Source: Corinectria fuckeliana
Lineage: Eukaryota > Ascomycota > Sordariomycetes > Hypocreales > Nectriaceae
Assembly: GCA_019137255.1 (NCBI GenBank)
Contig: WPDH01000006.1
Location: forward strand, 248,001 to 312,000
Length of the DNA stretch: 64,000 nucleotides
Reading direction: 5' to 3'
Shown here: positions 10,480 through 22,423 of the stretch, in pieces
Layout: each line of letters begins with the position of its first letter
Numbering within the stretch: position 1 is the first letter of the stretch
Position numbers and translations under genes: made by a program
Notes under the pieces: generated by a model
Told to the model about the DNA's origin: nothing
The model's database searches: none
What the model saw: the letters and a program-made list of their open reading frames with translations, nothing else

Positions 10480-12352
10480 ATGCGCGCTGCCGCAAGCTTG
10501 TCCCTCGTCGGCTGGGGCTTCGCCGCCGTGGGCGACAGCTTCAGGTTGGCTCCTAGACATCCCGACGCCGCTACAACTACAACTACAACTACGACTACGG
10601 CTGTAGAGCCCGAGGTCACCGCCATCACTGGCTGCCACTCCCACGAATCCGGCGTGTTGGTCTACCCATCCCTCCTGGCATTATAAAAACATCCCTCTCA
10701 ACAAGGTGTACTGACCCTTGGTAAATTAGCTACTGTTTCGCTGGAGAGACCGAGTATCTTGTCGATGTTGCCATGACTGCTACTAGCCATGTCCCCTCCC
10801 AATACACCGACTGCCGTGCTCATGACGCAGAAATGTGAGGAACTAAGCATCACATTCCCCCGTCGGCCCCTGCTGACTCTCCATTCTTAGGTCGTGTGTC
10901 GACCCCGACGGGGAAAATATCGCTGTCCAGGCACAAGGCGTCGAGGCAGAGGAGCATCACGGCCACCCAAGCGAAACGGCGGAGAAGCACCACCACGAGT
11001 TGGAGTCCGAGGCTGAGAGCTCCAGCGAGAACCAACATTGCCATTTCCATGCTGGCGTCGAGTAAGTAAACACCAACACCCACCTCACGTGCGGCATATT
11101 TGCGTTGGCTAACCCTCCCAGACACTGCACAGGTGGTGACAGCGAGTCCGCTGGATCAGGTTCGAATTGCGAAGCCCCGAGCAGAGACTTCAACATAGGT
11201 CTACGTGTCGGTCTGCTCTTTGTCATTCTTGCCACCAGCGCCATTGGTACATCCCCACGTTCCTCTCCTCGGCTGTAATGGCGCCGACCTAACTTTTATA
11301 TATCTAGGTGTTTTCGGACCAATCTTGCTCCACAGGATGATGCCTGCCAAGGTGAATCTGGTATTCATTGTCCTAAAGCAATTCGGCACTGGCATCATCG
11401 TCTCCACTGCCTTTGTTCACGTACGTTGCCCCGTTTTCATGTAGTCCTAGTGATGCTGACTTCCGTGCGACAGCTTTATACCCATGCCTTCCTGATGTTT
11501 GGTAACGAGTGTATGGGCGAGCTGAGCTACGAAGCCACTACTTCGGCCATCGTCATGGCTGGAATCTTCTTGTCGTTCCTTGTTGAATGCATTGGCCAAC
11601 GCATCGTCCTTGCCAAGACCAAGTCTGCTGCTGCTCTCAGCCAGACTCGAAAAGCCAAGTCTTTCCTGTCGACCGAGGTGGTCAGCATTCTCGTCATGGA
11701 GGCTGGCATCGTCTTCCATTCACTCCGTAGGTCGTTCCATCCTGGAAGGGAGCCAGTTGACGAGAGTAGCTAACATGTTAAAGTCATCGGCTTGACTCTC
11801 GTTGTTTCCGGCGACGAGTATTTCATCACCCTCTTCGTAGTCATCCTCTTCCATCAGATGTTCGAGGGCATCGCTCTTGGCGGCCGCATCGCCACCATTG
11901 GCACCGCCGCCGATGCTCACGTCGTCTCCGACACCCAGTCCTCCCGGGAGACAGTGGCCCGTGACGACGACAAGACCGTCGCTCCCAGTGATTCCACCTC
12001 CAGCGACGACGCCATCGTCGTTCCGACCAGCCTCAGCACGAAGAAGAAGCTCGGTCTCGCTGCCCTCTTTGCGTTCATCACCCCGATCGGCATGGCCATC
12101 GGAATTGGCGTCCTGCAACGGTTCAACGGCAGCAACCGCTCTACCCTCATCGCCATTGGCACTCTCGACGCCCTCTCCGCCGGCATCCTCGTTTGGGTCG
12201 GCCTCGTCGAGATGTGGGCCGCCGATTGGATGGTCGGCCATGGCGGCAAACCGGCCGAGCTCGCCGATGCCGACCTCCTTACTACCGCTCTCGCCGGCTC
12301 TGGCCTCATTGCTGGCCTAGTCGTCATGAGCCTCCTGGGGAAATGGGCCTAA
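10480..12352 (+). CDS. ZIP family (Zrt/Irt-like) metal transporter
   Basis: Membrane importer of zinc or iron of the ZIP family. Exons 10480-10655, 10730-10834, 10891-11061, 11122-11246, 11308-11420, 11474-11726 and 11784-12352 join in frame to 503 aa. The N-terminal extracellular part has repeated Cys/His patterns (AITGCHSHESG, QYTDCRAHDAEMSC, HCHFHAGVEHC) typical of fungal Zrt proteins. The membrane part shows GVFGPILLH, FGTGIIVSTAFVHLYTHAF, FHSLLIGLTL and the metal-site helix HQMFEGIALGGRI. A loop of about 55 residues rich in Ser/Asp lies before the last three helices. The start is uncertain: just upstream, another frame reads DTAKLCA, which in relatives directly precedes AAASLSLVGWGF, hinting at a one-base frameshift near 10484-10490. 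Metal specificity cannot be told. Confidence 0.9.
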
Positions 12353-12891
12353 AGGTGCAGAGGTCTGGACGGTTTTAATGCGGCGTAATGACGGAATATT
12401 TGTTTTTGATTTGGTTGATTAATGATCGGGTTGGGTTTTGTGAAGGAGATACCATGATCGAGTGCCGCGAGGGAGAAGCATTCGTGGACTGGCGAATTAG
12501 CTCAAATCTGGCATATATCTAGAGGGTCCCCATAGAGCCAGGAAGGTTCGGAGTCAGACAAGCTTCAAATCCAGCTACCATATTACTCCAAAATACCAGC
12601 GAAGGAGGGGGCTTGATGTTGGACTAGAGACGTTGGACTTCACGTTGAAAAATGTAGCTCAGCTCCAGCAATTAATTAGACGAGGCTCGAGCTTTGACTG
12701 CCAACCCGGAACCACACATCTCGTGAGACAAGTCAATTAGGTAGAGACAATCGAAGACATATGATCTTATTGAGACGGGCTGTTCTCGAAATTCTCCGCC
12801 CGTTTCCCAAGAACTAACCATACCCTAACCAAACGTCCCAATCTCCTGCCAGGCCAACATCTCACTTTCACCTAGTCCAGTCCAGCCCAGA
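12353..12891. other. Convergent spacer, no gene seen
   Basis: Lies between the 3' ends of the ZIP transporter (+) and the subtilase (-). No coding sequence is recognised; it probably holds both 3' untranslated regions. Confidence 0.65.
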
Positions 12892-15822
12892 TCAATGACG
12901 GAGTCGTTGATAGGTCTGGGTCGAGTTGGTAGTGGTAGTCGTGTTGATGGGTAGAATCTGGATGTTGTTCACTTCATTGTACATGACGTCCCAGTGGTCC
13001 GAGATGTTCGGGTTGCCATACGGCCGCAGAGCTGCGAAACGCAGGCTTTGTACACGAGTTAGCTCTCTACGTCCACCGCCACGGTCCCAAGCTGACGAAA
13101 GTACTCACGTATAATTCCCAGGGGCGATCTGCGTCCCGTTAGCAAGCTTGCCGAACCACCAGAAAAGGCGGAACCCGCGGGGTATCCGCGTCAAGGGGAA
13201 TGGAAGCGTGTCGTCTATGTCGTTCACGTCCGGGTTGAAGAACCAGTACTGGTCCGAGTCGCGGTACGTGGTCGCGGAGCCCACATAGCCCCGTAGGCCG
13301 ACCTGAGGTGGGTAGTACCAAAGGTTTTCAGACCAGCCGGCATCGAAGATCTAGTGCATCGAGTCATTTAGGGGACGCCACATGTGTAATGGTATAGTAG
13401 TGGAACTCACATCCATGCGAAGGTTGGTGCAAGGGTATGAGAGCCTCGCCCCGATTTCGATGAAGTCGTTGGAATTCTTGTTTACGTTGAAGGACCACCT
13501 AGACCTTGTTAGTCTGAGAACAGAGCTTTAGGGCTCATCCGCATACGTCCAATCTCCATCGAGCTCTGTGATGGATGGCTCTGCAATGAACATGTTATCG
13601 AACGCCTTCTCGGTATCATATGCCGCTCCTAAGCAACGGAACCCATTAGCTATACACGATCAAAGACACAGATTCAAAAGACCAATTGACCTCCGTATGG
13701 TATTGCGAGCCTCTCTCCGTGGTTTGATATGACCCAAAGCTTCCCTCCGTAGAGAGGAAGGTAGTCATCGTCGACATCGGGTAGAGCAAAAGTCACCCTA
13801 GTGAAAGTTGTAAGTTAGTGAAGATGTGTTGCTGAGGGAGACTTACTCGACTTCCTTTGTGTCTCCCGGACGTATAATGACGGGGTCTGGGAGAGTCACA
13901 GGAGGTACAATGCGGCGTGGCTCGAGCTCATATAACGGCAAAACTCCATAGTAACCATCCAAAATGTTGACACCAGCCTGGGGCTCGAGCTCGAAGGTGT
14001 ACCTATGCCGCTTGTTCCCGTTGTTGGTGATTTTGAACTTCCAACGTGGGACAAACAGCTCAGTATCCAACAGAGCGATAGCTTTATAGTCCAACTGAGT
14101 GTCGTAGTTCAGAACCTTCCACGCATTGACCAAGCCCGTGCCGACTTGGAAGGGAGGCGCTGTGAAGTTGCGCCGGAGACGGTTTGACACCCAGGGAAGA
14201 CTGCTTCCGCTAGAGGCGATACGGTCATGAAGCATCTTGCCAATTCCTGCCCCATGGAACTCACGACCTCCGTGTTCTCCAATGAACAGTGCGGCAATGC
14301 CTGCAATGTATGGGGCAGCCATGGACGTTCCGCTTAACTCTTCATAACTTTGGTTCAATACTGTACTCACAACGTCAAACCCGGGAGCTGCAACTTCGGG
14401 CTTGAGGAGGAGCTCATTTGATGGGCCCCATGTTGTGAAGTAGACCGGCACGGGCTGTACACTCTCATTCAATTTCTTGGCGTGTGGATCCGTAGAGACG
14501 TTAGCTGCTGCAACTGCGATGACTCCTTTGCCCATTGCGCCACTGCTGGAGTAGAAGGGCCCGGATTCTCCTTCGTTTCCGGCCGAGGCGGTAACAACGA
14601 CGCCCTTGTCCACAAGGCGGCTGGCAAGAAGTGCCCAAGGATTATCGGAGAAGCCATTTACCTGGCCAATACTTGTGGAGATGACATCGGCCTAGGGTTA
14701 TGTTATGTTAGTGGATAGCCATGAGAGCAACTGTAAAGACGAACCCCTGCGTGGTAGGCATCGCATAGAGCTTGCATGATGGTCTCTTCATCAGTCTCCC
14801 AAGGTTCCTAGAAAGGCCCTAGTCAGCGGCAGCATATCATAAGTGGCTGGGTACACCTCTTACATCGGAGAAGACCTTGTAAATCAGCAGCTCTGCGTCT
14901 GGGGCAACTCCTGTAAGCCTATGAAATGGTCAGCCTCAGCAATTTTACGCCCATGAGCCAATATTCGCAGTCACGGCTGAAGCAGTAAAACCTACCAACT
15001 GTTTTGAGCGGCAATGATGCCCGCGACGTGTGTCCCGTGGCCGTGAAAATCCATTGGATCATCATCGGGTTTCTTTGGGAACCGTTCTTCATTCTTCGTG
15101 TCCCCTAAAGATGGAATTAGCTCTGTAGTTACGACGAGCCTAGTCGAAGAGAACTTACAGTCTGCCCCAACGAGGTCATATCCGCCTGCAACCTTACACC
15201 CAGGGCCAAAGCAGCCACCAAGCTAGAATCGTTAGCAAACAGCGTGTCTCACGATTGCCACATTGAACTGGATCCATACCGCTTTGTGAGTGTAGTCGAT
15301 ACCAGTGTCTATTATTGCAACAGTGGCTCCCTTGCCCCGGATACCCTTGGCGTGCAGCTTGTCGACTCCAGTCCACTGATGAATGGAATAGTTGTGTTTA
15401 GCGCTGGACGAGAAATGCGACGACTTTTCGAGTTCAGGTTTTGGAACAATATTTGCAGGCCATACGTTGAGCACTCCGTCCATCTGAAGAAGTGTATCGA
15501 CGTTGTCGGTGTCGGTTTCAAGGGCCATGCCAGAGAAGACGTCGCTGCAATCGAACTCCTTGTAGTAGCCACCCTTTCGGTCTGGCTTGGAGAGAAGCTG
15601 GTGAGCCACATTTCCCAGACTCGAGTGCTGACATTGTTAGTCAAGATTCAAAGTGCCAATGGCTGTACAAAATACCTGTTCAACTTCAACAATAAACTTC
15701 CGGGTCCCTCCAGGACTTGCTCGGTCTTTAGAGACACCACCTGGACCGATAAGAAGTCTTTGATCTTTGGCAGCCACGGATGTAGCCACCAAAAGGGCTG
15801 TTAGCGAGTGCGGGAACTTCAT
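12892..15822 (-). CDS. Secreted subtilisin-like serine protease (S8)
   Basis: Extracellular endopeptidase. Twelve exons join in frame to 767 aa: 15822-15676, 15627-15280, 15222-15159, 15104-14996, 14918-14864, 14807-14745, 14691-13847, 13797-13691, 13628-13547, 13498-13411, 13350-13109, 13045-12892. A signal peptide ([18 protein letters not shown]) is followed by a propeptide resembling I9 (FIVEVEQHS..). The catalytic triad is visible: Asp in [11 protein letters not shown], His in [10 protein letters not shown] and Ser in [10 protein letters not shown]. The oxyanion Asn sits in SAGNEGE. A C-terminal Fn3-like part ends with [11 protein letters not shown]. In related fungal subtilases a PA domain of about 100-130 residues is inserted between AVAA and the TSWGP motif; here only about 19 residues separate [10 protein letters not shown] from YFTTWGP, so the PA domain is absent. 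All splice junctions follow GT..AG and keep frame. Confidence 0.93.
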
Positions 15823-18800
15823 GATAGGCAGGTACAGTTTTGCCCTCTTGGAATGAAGAGGAACAAGGTAAACCTCAGCTCCTAGAACGTTGCGTATTAT
15901 ATAGAAGCGTGGTGAACCCATCTCACCTTGAGCGACTTCGTTTGGTGTCCCTCGGAAGATTGATCAACATTGCCATGTCTCGGGAAGACACATAACCCAT
16001 GCTGCAACCCGTGTGTATCTTTGCAACACGGCAGTAACAGGACAACCAATTCGCCAAGTAACATGGTGGCGCGCATTTGTAGAAGCCGTTAAAGTCGCCA
16101 TCATGCCACAGAGGAGCCGTGGACACTTAGGATTTGCCGTATTTGCCGTTTCAGACCGAGACAAGTCTCGGCATGTGTTTGCTACACTCGACACCAGTGA
16201 CGCTGTGTAGACTTTGAGCCGGTTTTCTTTAGCTATTGTGCGTCGTGACCTTCTTGATCATCATAGCAATTAGACACTCTCAAGACCAGGCTGTAGCCTT
16301 GAGGCCTTGGCGTGGATTGTCAACTCGGGCCGTTGATTCAACGTCAGAATTAGTTGTCGTAGATGCAATTCAGGGGAAGCGTCAAAGCGATGAGCTGCCA
16401 TGCTGTATGACGTTCAACATGCCTCAACCTGGTATCCGAGATTGCCCTCTCCCGGCCCGTTGTCGTGAAACGCAAACGACCTCGAGTAAGTCCTCGAGCC
16501 GACGATCTTGTAACCTCGCGGTTGTGCGACTAGAATGGGACAGTCGTAGCGAGAGTCCCGACGGCACGGAGGGCTTGAGACCACAATACGAAGATGAGAT
16601 TTTTATGTACTCGCTCAAGACTGTGCTTGTCAAACTAGAGAGAAGTTGTCATAGCTCGTGGGACGAGGGGATGCCGTCTTGTACACACTTGTGTCCATGG
16701 CAGTTGTGGTTCTTTCCAGGCCTTGGTTGTTCAAAAATGAAACGAAGAGACAGGTAGCATGATGGGTTGGAGGCAGAATTTACATTACGGTGAGAACAGG
16801 CAGGGCGCTTCACGTGGGTAACAGGCAGAACCCGGAATGGGAAGGAGCAGGTTAGCCGAGGCCACTGGGAGCTTTTACAGCATATGTGGCACGGTGCTAA
16901 GCCACCTACTTGTCTGTCCTGGCTTCCTGTGTAGAAGAAGAAGAAGTCATCCACAAGCTCATTTGAGTTGATGGGCATTTAATGGAAGTAGCCCTGGCCA
17001 GCAGCAGATGAGTGAGTGATAGCCATGTGAGCTTTGATGACGATCCCCGGCCGTTTGTTTCCCAGTTGAAGATCCCGGCACCGAGGTTAGCGCGATGAAT
17101 GGAATCAGCCAAAGCCAACATGTGGCTTGCTTAAGAGGGGCCATCGGGGGAAACTGTTCAAGACGATGAGAAGCTAATTCATCGCCCTACGACGTTGTAC
17201 TATGTGGCCCGAAGAAGCTATGTACCTAGTAATCTAAGCTACACGATCAGTAGTTAAGTAGTAGGTAATAGTGAGTGGGTGAGCTAAGGGGATGCCGGAC
17301 CCTAGTCCGTGCCTACATAGCAATCAAGTGTACTTTGTGCGCAGGTACCTGACTCGCCCTGCAGTTTCCACCCTGGCGGGACAAGATGAGGGAAAAGACT
17401 CTACATGCTTGTGTAGTAGTAAAGGACGTAGCATCCATGTCTCGGTAGCTACCTGGGATAACGAGCTCGGCTAACTTGCGGAAACGCGTTCGCTAAGTTG
17501 ACGTTTGTTCGTTGTTCGTTCGTATTAATACGAATACATAGGTCAGAAAGACTTGGTGCGAATTCGTTACGAATGGGATTTTGGCGGTCAAGTCGAAAGG
17601 GTCACCAGCATGATCGGTGCATGAAGCACACTCTTCTATCGAGGATGCCTGCAGTGCGTATTCGGATCTGCCTTTGCCCTCCGAGACGGTGATGCAGGAG
17701 CGCATAGCATGGATACTATGTACATGTAATGCAGATACTTCCGGTACCGTGCCGCACACCCACGCGAAAGGCTGGAGAAGAACGAGGGGAACTTGGAAGC
17801 AATGGAAAGGAGAAGACGAAAAAGGTGGGTAGCACCGCACGTGGAGGCTGGGATGGCGCGATGGAGGTGGGCTTGTTGACTGACCTGGGCCTTTTGGTGC
17901 AGCGAGCCACGCCCGATGCAGCATGTGGGAGGAACCATGGCAAGCGTTTTAACAAGGCAAGGATAGGTAGGTTAGGTAGGTAGCAAGCGAGGGGGCGTGT
18001 TCGCCACTGAAGAAAGAAACAGAGGGCGTTGCTGGGGCTGAACGGTTGACTGGGTGGGTATATGAATGGAACCCGGATGAGATTCCCTGGAAGTCGTGCG
18101 TTGAGAGGGATGGTGAAGACGTCCCTGAAGATCTCTAGATAAGATCGGCCATTGGAACTCCAACCACCTGACATCAACGATCAACCTCGTTGCCGACATC
18201 TTCATTTCTCCAGACGGGAACTTGAGGAGGATCGTCCCTGATGAGCTCGAGCACTGTCCAGCATTAAGTACTACGTACATACATACAAACTGACTCGGAT
18301 AGCGATGGATCAATAGACGGGATCCATATTCGTAGATCCATGGATGGTCCCAACTCCCCCAATGGCACCCAGACCCTCAGAAGAGCGCCCCCTGCGTCAA
18401 CCCGCCAACGCCAGCCCGCCCACTAGCGCTCCTGGCGCTGACAATGGCCTGCCACCTTGATTAGGTACGTACATAGGCCCTTGTGAGCATGAGGTGGACT
18501 GACTGACTGACAGTGAGAGAAATCCTGGGCCGTCCGGGGGGCTGAACTCAACTGGCACCGCAAAAGCCCGCTGCTGCGCCCAGCCGTCTGCTAGCAACTC
18601 GTGCTGTAGCCGTCTGGTGTTGTGCGCGTGTCGTGCTATGCCGTCCTGGGCTTAATCGCCACGCGTGTTCGTGATGGTGGGTGAGTGGGGAGAGGGAGAA
18701 GCAGAAGGACGAAGGAGAAGGAGAATAAAGAGCTAGTCCTTGTTGCGAGCAGCAGAGCTTGGACGCGCGTTTAATTGCAATCATTGCATCGATTGAGAAA

Positions 18801-20102
18801 ACCCTCGTCAGTCTCCAGCCTCGCGTGATTTCTCATTGCCAGCTGTCTTGTGACGTGATTGACTTGACTTGACTTGACTGACAATCACGTAGCTCCTACT
18901 TGAAGCCGTCATCATCAAGGCCTTGATATGAAGAGGCAGGGCGCCCCTCTATTAGATACCAAGTATCCTTCCATCCCATCCAGAACGAATGCACCTCTGC
19001 AGGTTGTCTGCAGGTTCCATATCTGAAGATTCAAGTCTTCGTACCTCACCAGGGGGACCAGCGACAGTGCGATTGAGTGGAGCCCTTTATTGCCCAAGTG
19101 GGTAATTACCCTGCGCCTTTAAGCGGACTCTCTCACTAATTAGTACTAGGTTTGTCCCTCAGAGCCCTGGCTCGTCCCTACTATGTAAGTACATAGCATG
19201 TAGCGGGGGCTAAGTACTACCTTCCGGGCTTCCCCTGTTGGACCGTCTCCAGGGGGCCCGGGGACCAACTTGTTCGAGGGAAGCCCCTAGCGCCCACTAC
19301 AGAACAACACTCGAGCTAGGTACCGTTCAGCGGACAGGGCCAGGGGACGCCACTGGGCTGTCGTTCCTGGTTCCCCTAGCCTGGTTCCTCTAGCCTACCG
19401 AGGTACCTATTCGCCTCCCCTGGCCCAAGTAGGCAGGTTCCTCTCCAGAAGGTACTTAAACTACCTAGTACCTAGGTAGGTACCTATGGCACCTGTCGTC
19501 CACTAAATCCCCTCGTCCATGGAGGTCTTATCACCAGATGCCAGGCAGTGTACAGTAGAGTACAGTACACCCACTGTACTGTACTGCACCGGCCGCCGGC
19601 CACTGACGGCTCCCATCTCGCACTTCCACTCTCCCACCCAGCCATCTCTCACTCCTCTTCCTTCTTCTACCCCCCGTCTCCCACTTCCCTCATTCATTCG
19701 TTTGGATCCCTTTTCTCGGACAGTCAAGAACGGAATTCCAGGTGATTCCCTTCTCTACATATACGTCCTCTACTCTCATTTATAATTGCCATTTACGACC
19801 CCGTTGGCAAGAAAAGAAAAACCCAAAGTCAAACCAACCGTCGCCTGTGTAATCGTCGCACATCTCCCGCCCCCTTTACCTATCAGTGACTACACAAGAC
19901 AAGACCCGAGACAAAGACACCTCACCTCGCTCAACAAGCTATAGACAATCTGCATTGGTTCCGAGATATCATCAACCTAATCAATATCATTTTCTCATTA
20001 TACACGACGGGACTGCTCTCGACGCGCAACTCGTTGACGACCTCGATCGAGAAGCTCTAATTGCGTTTATCCCCGCCGCACCTACAACCACCAACCGCAA
20101 TC
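15823..20102. other. Long gene-poor region
   Basis: About 4.3 kb in which I recognise no gene. The longest frame (16236-16757, +) begins with a non-ATG codon, has no family resemblance and no splice context, so I do not call it. TAGG words occur at 17961-17984 and 19451-19487. A run of four GACTT units lies near 18860-18880. The last 300-600 bp, pyrimidine-rich with CACC/CATCTC stretches, look like the promoter and long 5' leader of the gene starting at 20103. Confidence 0.5.
19451..19487. repeat. TAGG/CCTA palindromic word cluster
   Basis: Contains CTACCTAGTACCTAGG and TAGGTACCTA in overlap, about 620-650 bp before the start codon of the small conserved protein gene. Confidence 0.6.
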
Positions 20103-20504
20103 ATGGGAAAGAGCCTCATGGACAAGATCCAGGCCAAGCTGGAGCTCTTCCGCCTTGAGCAGCGTTACACCCGCCGCCGCCATCGTCGCTCCACCTTCGT
20201 TTCCAACGCCGTCTACATGGATGGCGAATACGTCTACCAGACTCCCAACAGCACCGGTTCCTCCACAGGCTCCTCCAATGTCAACGCTCTTCACGGCGAG
20301 ACGGCTGTCTCCCCTACCAGCAGCGCAATCATGCCCGGCCCTCTACCGGATCACATGGCCGAGGTCGCCGCCGAGCAGCCTCCCACAGACCGTGAGCGCA
20401 AGAGGTTGAACCGCTTTAGCTCGATCCCTCACTTCGGCAGCGGTGGTGGCTTCAACAAGGAGATGTCCACAATCAAGGAGCGACGAGCCAGCATGCTTCG
20501 ATAA
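20103..20504 (+). CDS. Small conserved basic fungal protein, unknown function
   Basis: A single-exon frame of 133 aa beginning MGKSLMDKIQAKLELFRLEQ. The first 45 residues are highly charged, with a helical stretch and a cluster RRRHRRSTFVSNAVY followed by VDGEYVYQT-like sequence (here MDGEYVYQTP). The middle is Ser/Thr/Gly rich and the end carries RKRLNRFSSIPHFGS and KERRASMLR. I recall N-terminal segments of this kind in uncharacterised proteins of filamentous ascomycetes, but I know no assigned function. RFSSIP and RRAS look like basic-directed kinase sites, which is inference. The ATG at 20103 sits in a good context (CAATC ATG GG) after a pyrimidine-rich leader. Orientation converges with the kinesin gene. 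Confidence that it is a real gene is good. Confidence 0.75.
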   Translation: MGKSLMDKIQAKLELFRLEQRYTRRRHRRSTFVSNAVYMDGEYVYQTPNSTGSSTGSSNVNALHGETAVSPTSSAIMPGPLPDHMAEVAAEQPPTDRERKRLNRFSSIPHFGSGGGFNKEMSTIKERRASMLR

Positions 20505-22423
20505 AAAACCAAACAAGACAAACAATAAACCTCAAAACAAGAAAATATACCCCAGTCCCGCCACGATCCGGGACACGGCATCTTTACGATTGACGGACTC
20601 GGCGCGATGGCCTAGGCGTGGAGTAGGCGCAGGCGTAAGTATGGAACGCCGCACATGAGCTGGATGGGTGGATTGATGGATGGATGGACGGATTCCATTC
20701 GGGCTCATTGATGACGAAGTCTCGCCCGACTGTAGTGGTCGGGTACGTCTTTTGACGAATTCTTTCACCTTCTTGGTTACTCTTTTCCTGTCCTGGTCTC
20801 TCCCCCATTCTGCATAGATATTCCCAAGCAAAAAGCATTGGGAAATTGGGGGGCCTTTTGGAGCATACAGTTGGACGTCTCACCCGGTGCCTACCGGACC
20901 TCATTTTTTTAAGGCGTTGTTGTCCGTCGTTTTCTCTTGTCCATGACTATCGATCTTTTAGAGCTGGCGGGCGACCGTCAGGCGCTGCTCCTGTACATAG
21001 CGCATGTAGGCGGTTCACGAGAGGAATGGGCCAATACAAAAGCAATTACCACCTCAGCCAGCTTCTCTGTCTCCCCATTTGACGCAGTCTCGAATGTGAA
21101 CAATTGTGGCTGTCGGTCAATAACTTGGTCCTAGTCTAGGGATCAGGGATCTCCGACCATTCCGAGCAGGCTCACACAGTTGTTTCAGGTCGGTCAATCC
21201 CGCCACGACGGCTAGATCAACTACATCGAATCGTCAGCCGCCAAACACTTAAAGATTTGGTTCAAAGTGTTTTTGGAGGCATTCAATTAATTAGCTGCAG
21301 GAGTCGAGCCGCAGGGGTGCAAACAAAGTCGGCCTCACCTCACACCGTCGGCGGCTAAGGCGAATGAATGAATGAATGCATGCACAGCCGGAAGGCCTAC
21401 GTGAGACATAGGGGCAAGACAAGACCATGCTGTACGAGGCAACAAGTCCAGAACCTTACCACCATGCGAGTTTGACAGTCTCAGCCACTCAGGCCATCGG
21501 GGCGAGCTAAGATGCGGCCGCATTGCTGAGGCGTGATCGTGAGACATCCGACAGCTTACGACTTCATTGTGGCTCGGCGACTTACAGCGAAGGTTGTTGG
21601 CTGGGTTGGTATTGCTCGTGTTCGTATGTATGTACGGAAGAGTTGTAAAACGAAGAAATATTAAAATTATAGTCCAATCATCGGAACGAGCTATAAATAT
21701 CTGTTACCGCCAAAGTCGCAGGCTTAAAGGACGTAAATGCTTTCTGCCGCGACCATCGGGCCTGCGAAGTGCATTAACAAACTGTCCTAAGATGAGACGG
21801 GCGAGTGGGTTTAAGGTTATTCATCCACTGCAGGTTTAGATTGAGTGTGTACTACCTGAAGTCTTAGGTCTAATTAGTGTCTACTTCGTACTTCGTACAC
21901 TACTACCGTTTAGAAGCCTATATTTGAGACCTAGAGACAATGGTGGGCGCCGTTTCATAACTCCCCAGCAGTCAAAAGTCGTTGTTTCTTCTGTGTCAAT
22001 TTATCCATAGCCAAGAGGGCTTTTTCTCCAGTTTATCATTGCTTATTCTCACAGGGCGCAAGCAGGTGTACTGAGCCATTGGCATGGCTTAAGGCACCCT
22101 TCCTCAAAAAGGGTTGAACAAAGGCCTACCCTGGATGCGGGCTCTTACTCGGAACTTCCAAGAATTAACTATACAATGAATGCTCACAGCACTAATTCAA
22201 AGCAGATCAACATCTTCATAAAGTCTCACGTCTCCAGCGCTAGGATGAAAGTTGAACATGCAAGTTGATTAACAGATGGAATCTTTCAACGTAAAGCGTC
22301 AATAGCAGCTCCGCTTGCCATATAAAAACACCGCCCAATGCAACCTAAACCACAAACCCACCATGGCCTCCTCAAAACGCCATAACCAAGCAACATTTAT
22401 GCAAAACCAAGCCCACATTCCCT
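20505..22423. other. Convergent spacer, no gene seen
   Basis: Between the small conserved protein (+) and the kinesin (-). A short TGAATGAATG repeat lies near 21362 and two adjacent TACTTCGTAC words near 21881-21898. Short frames here have no support. Confidence 0.55.

Noticed and set aside
16236..16757. 173-codon plus-strand frame after the subtilase
   Set aside because: Begins at a non-ATG codon, no domain, no splice signals that extend it, and overlapping frames on the other strand.
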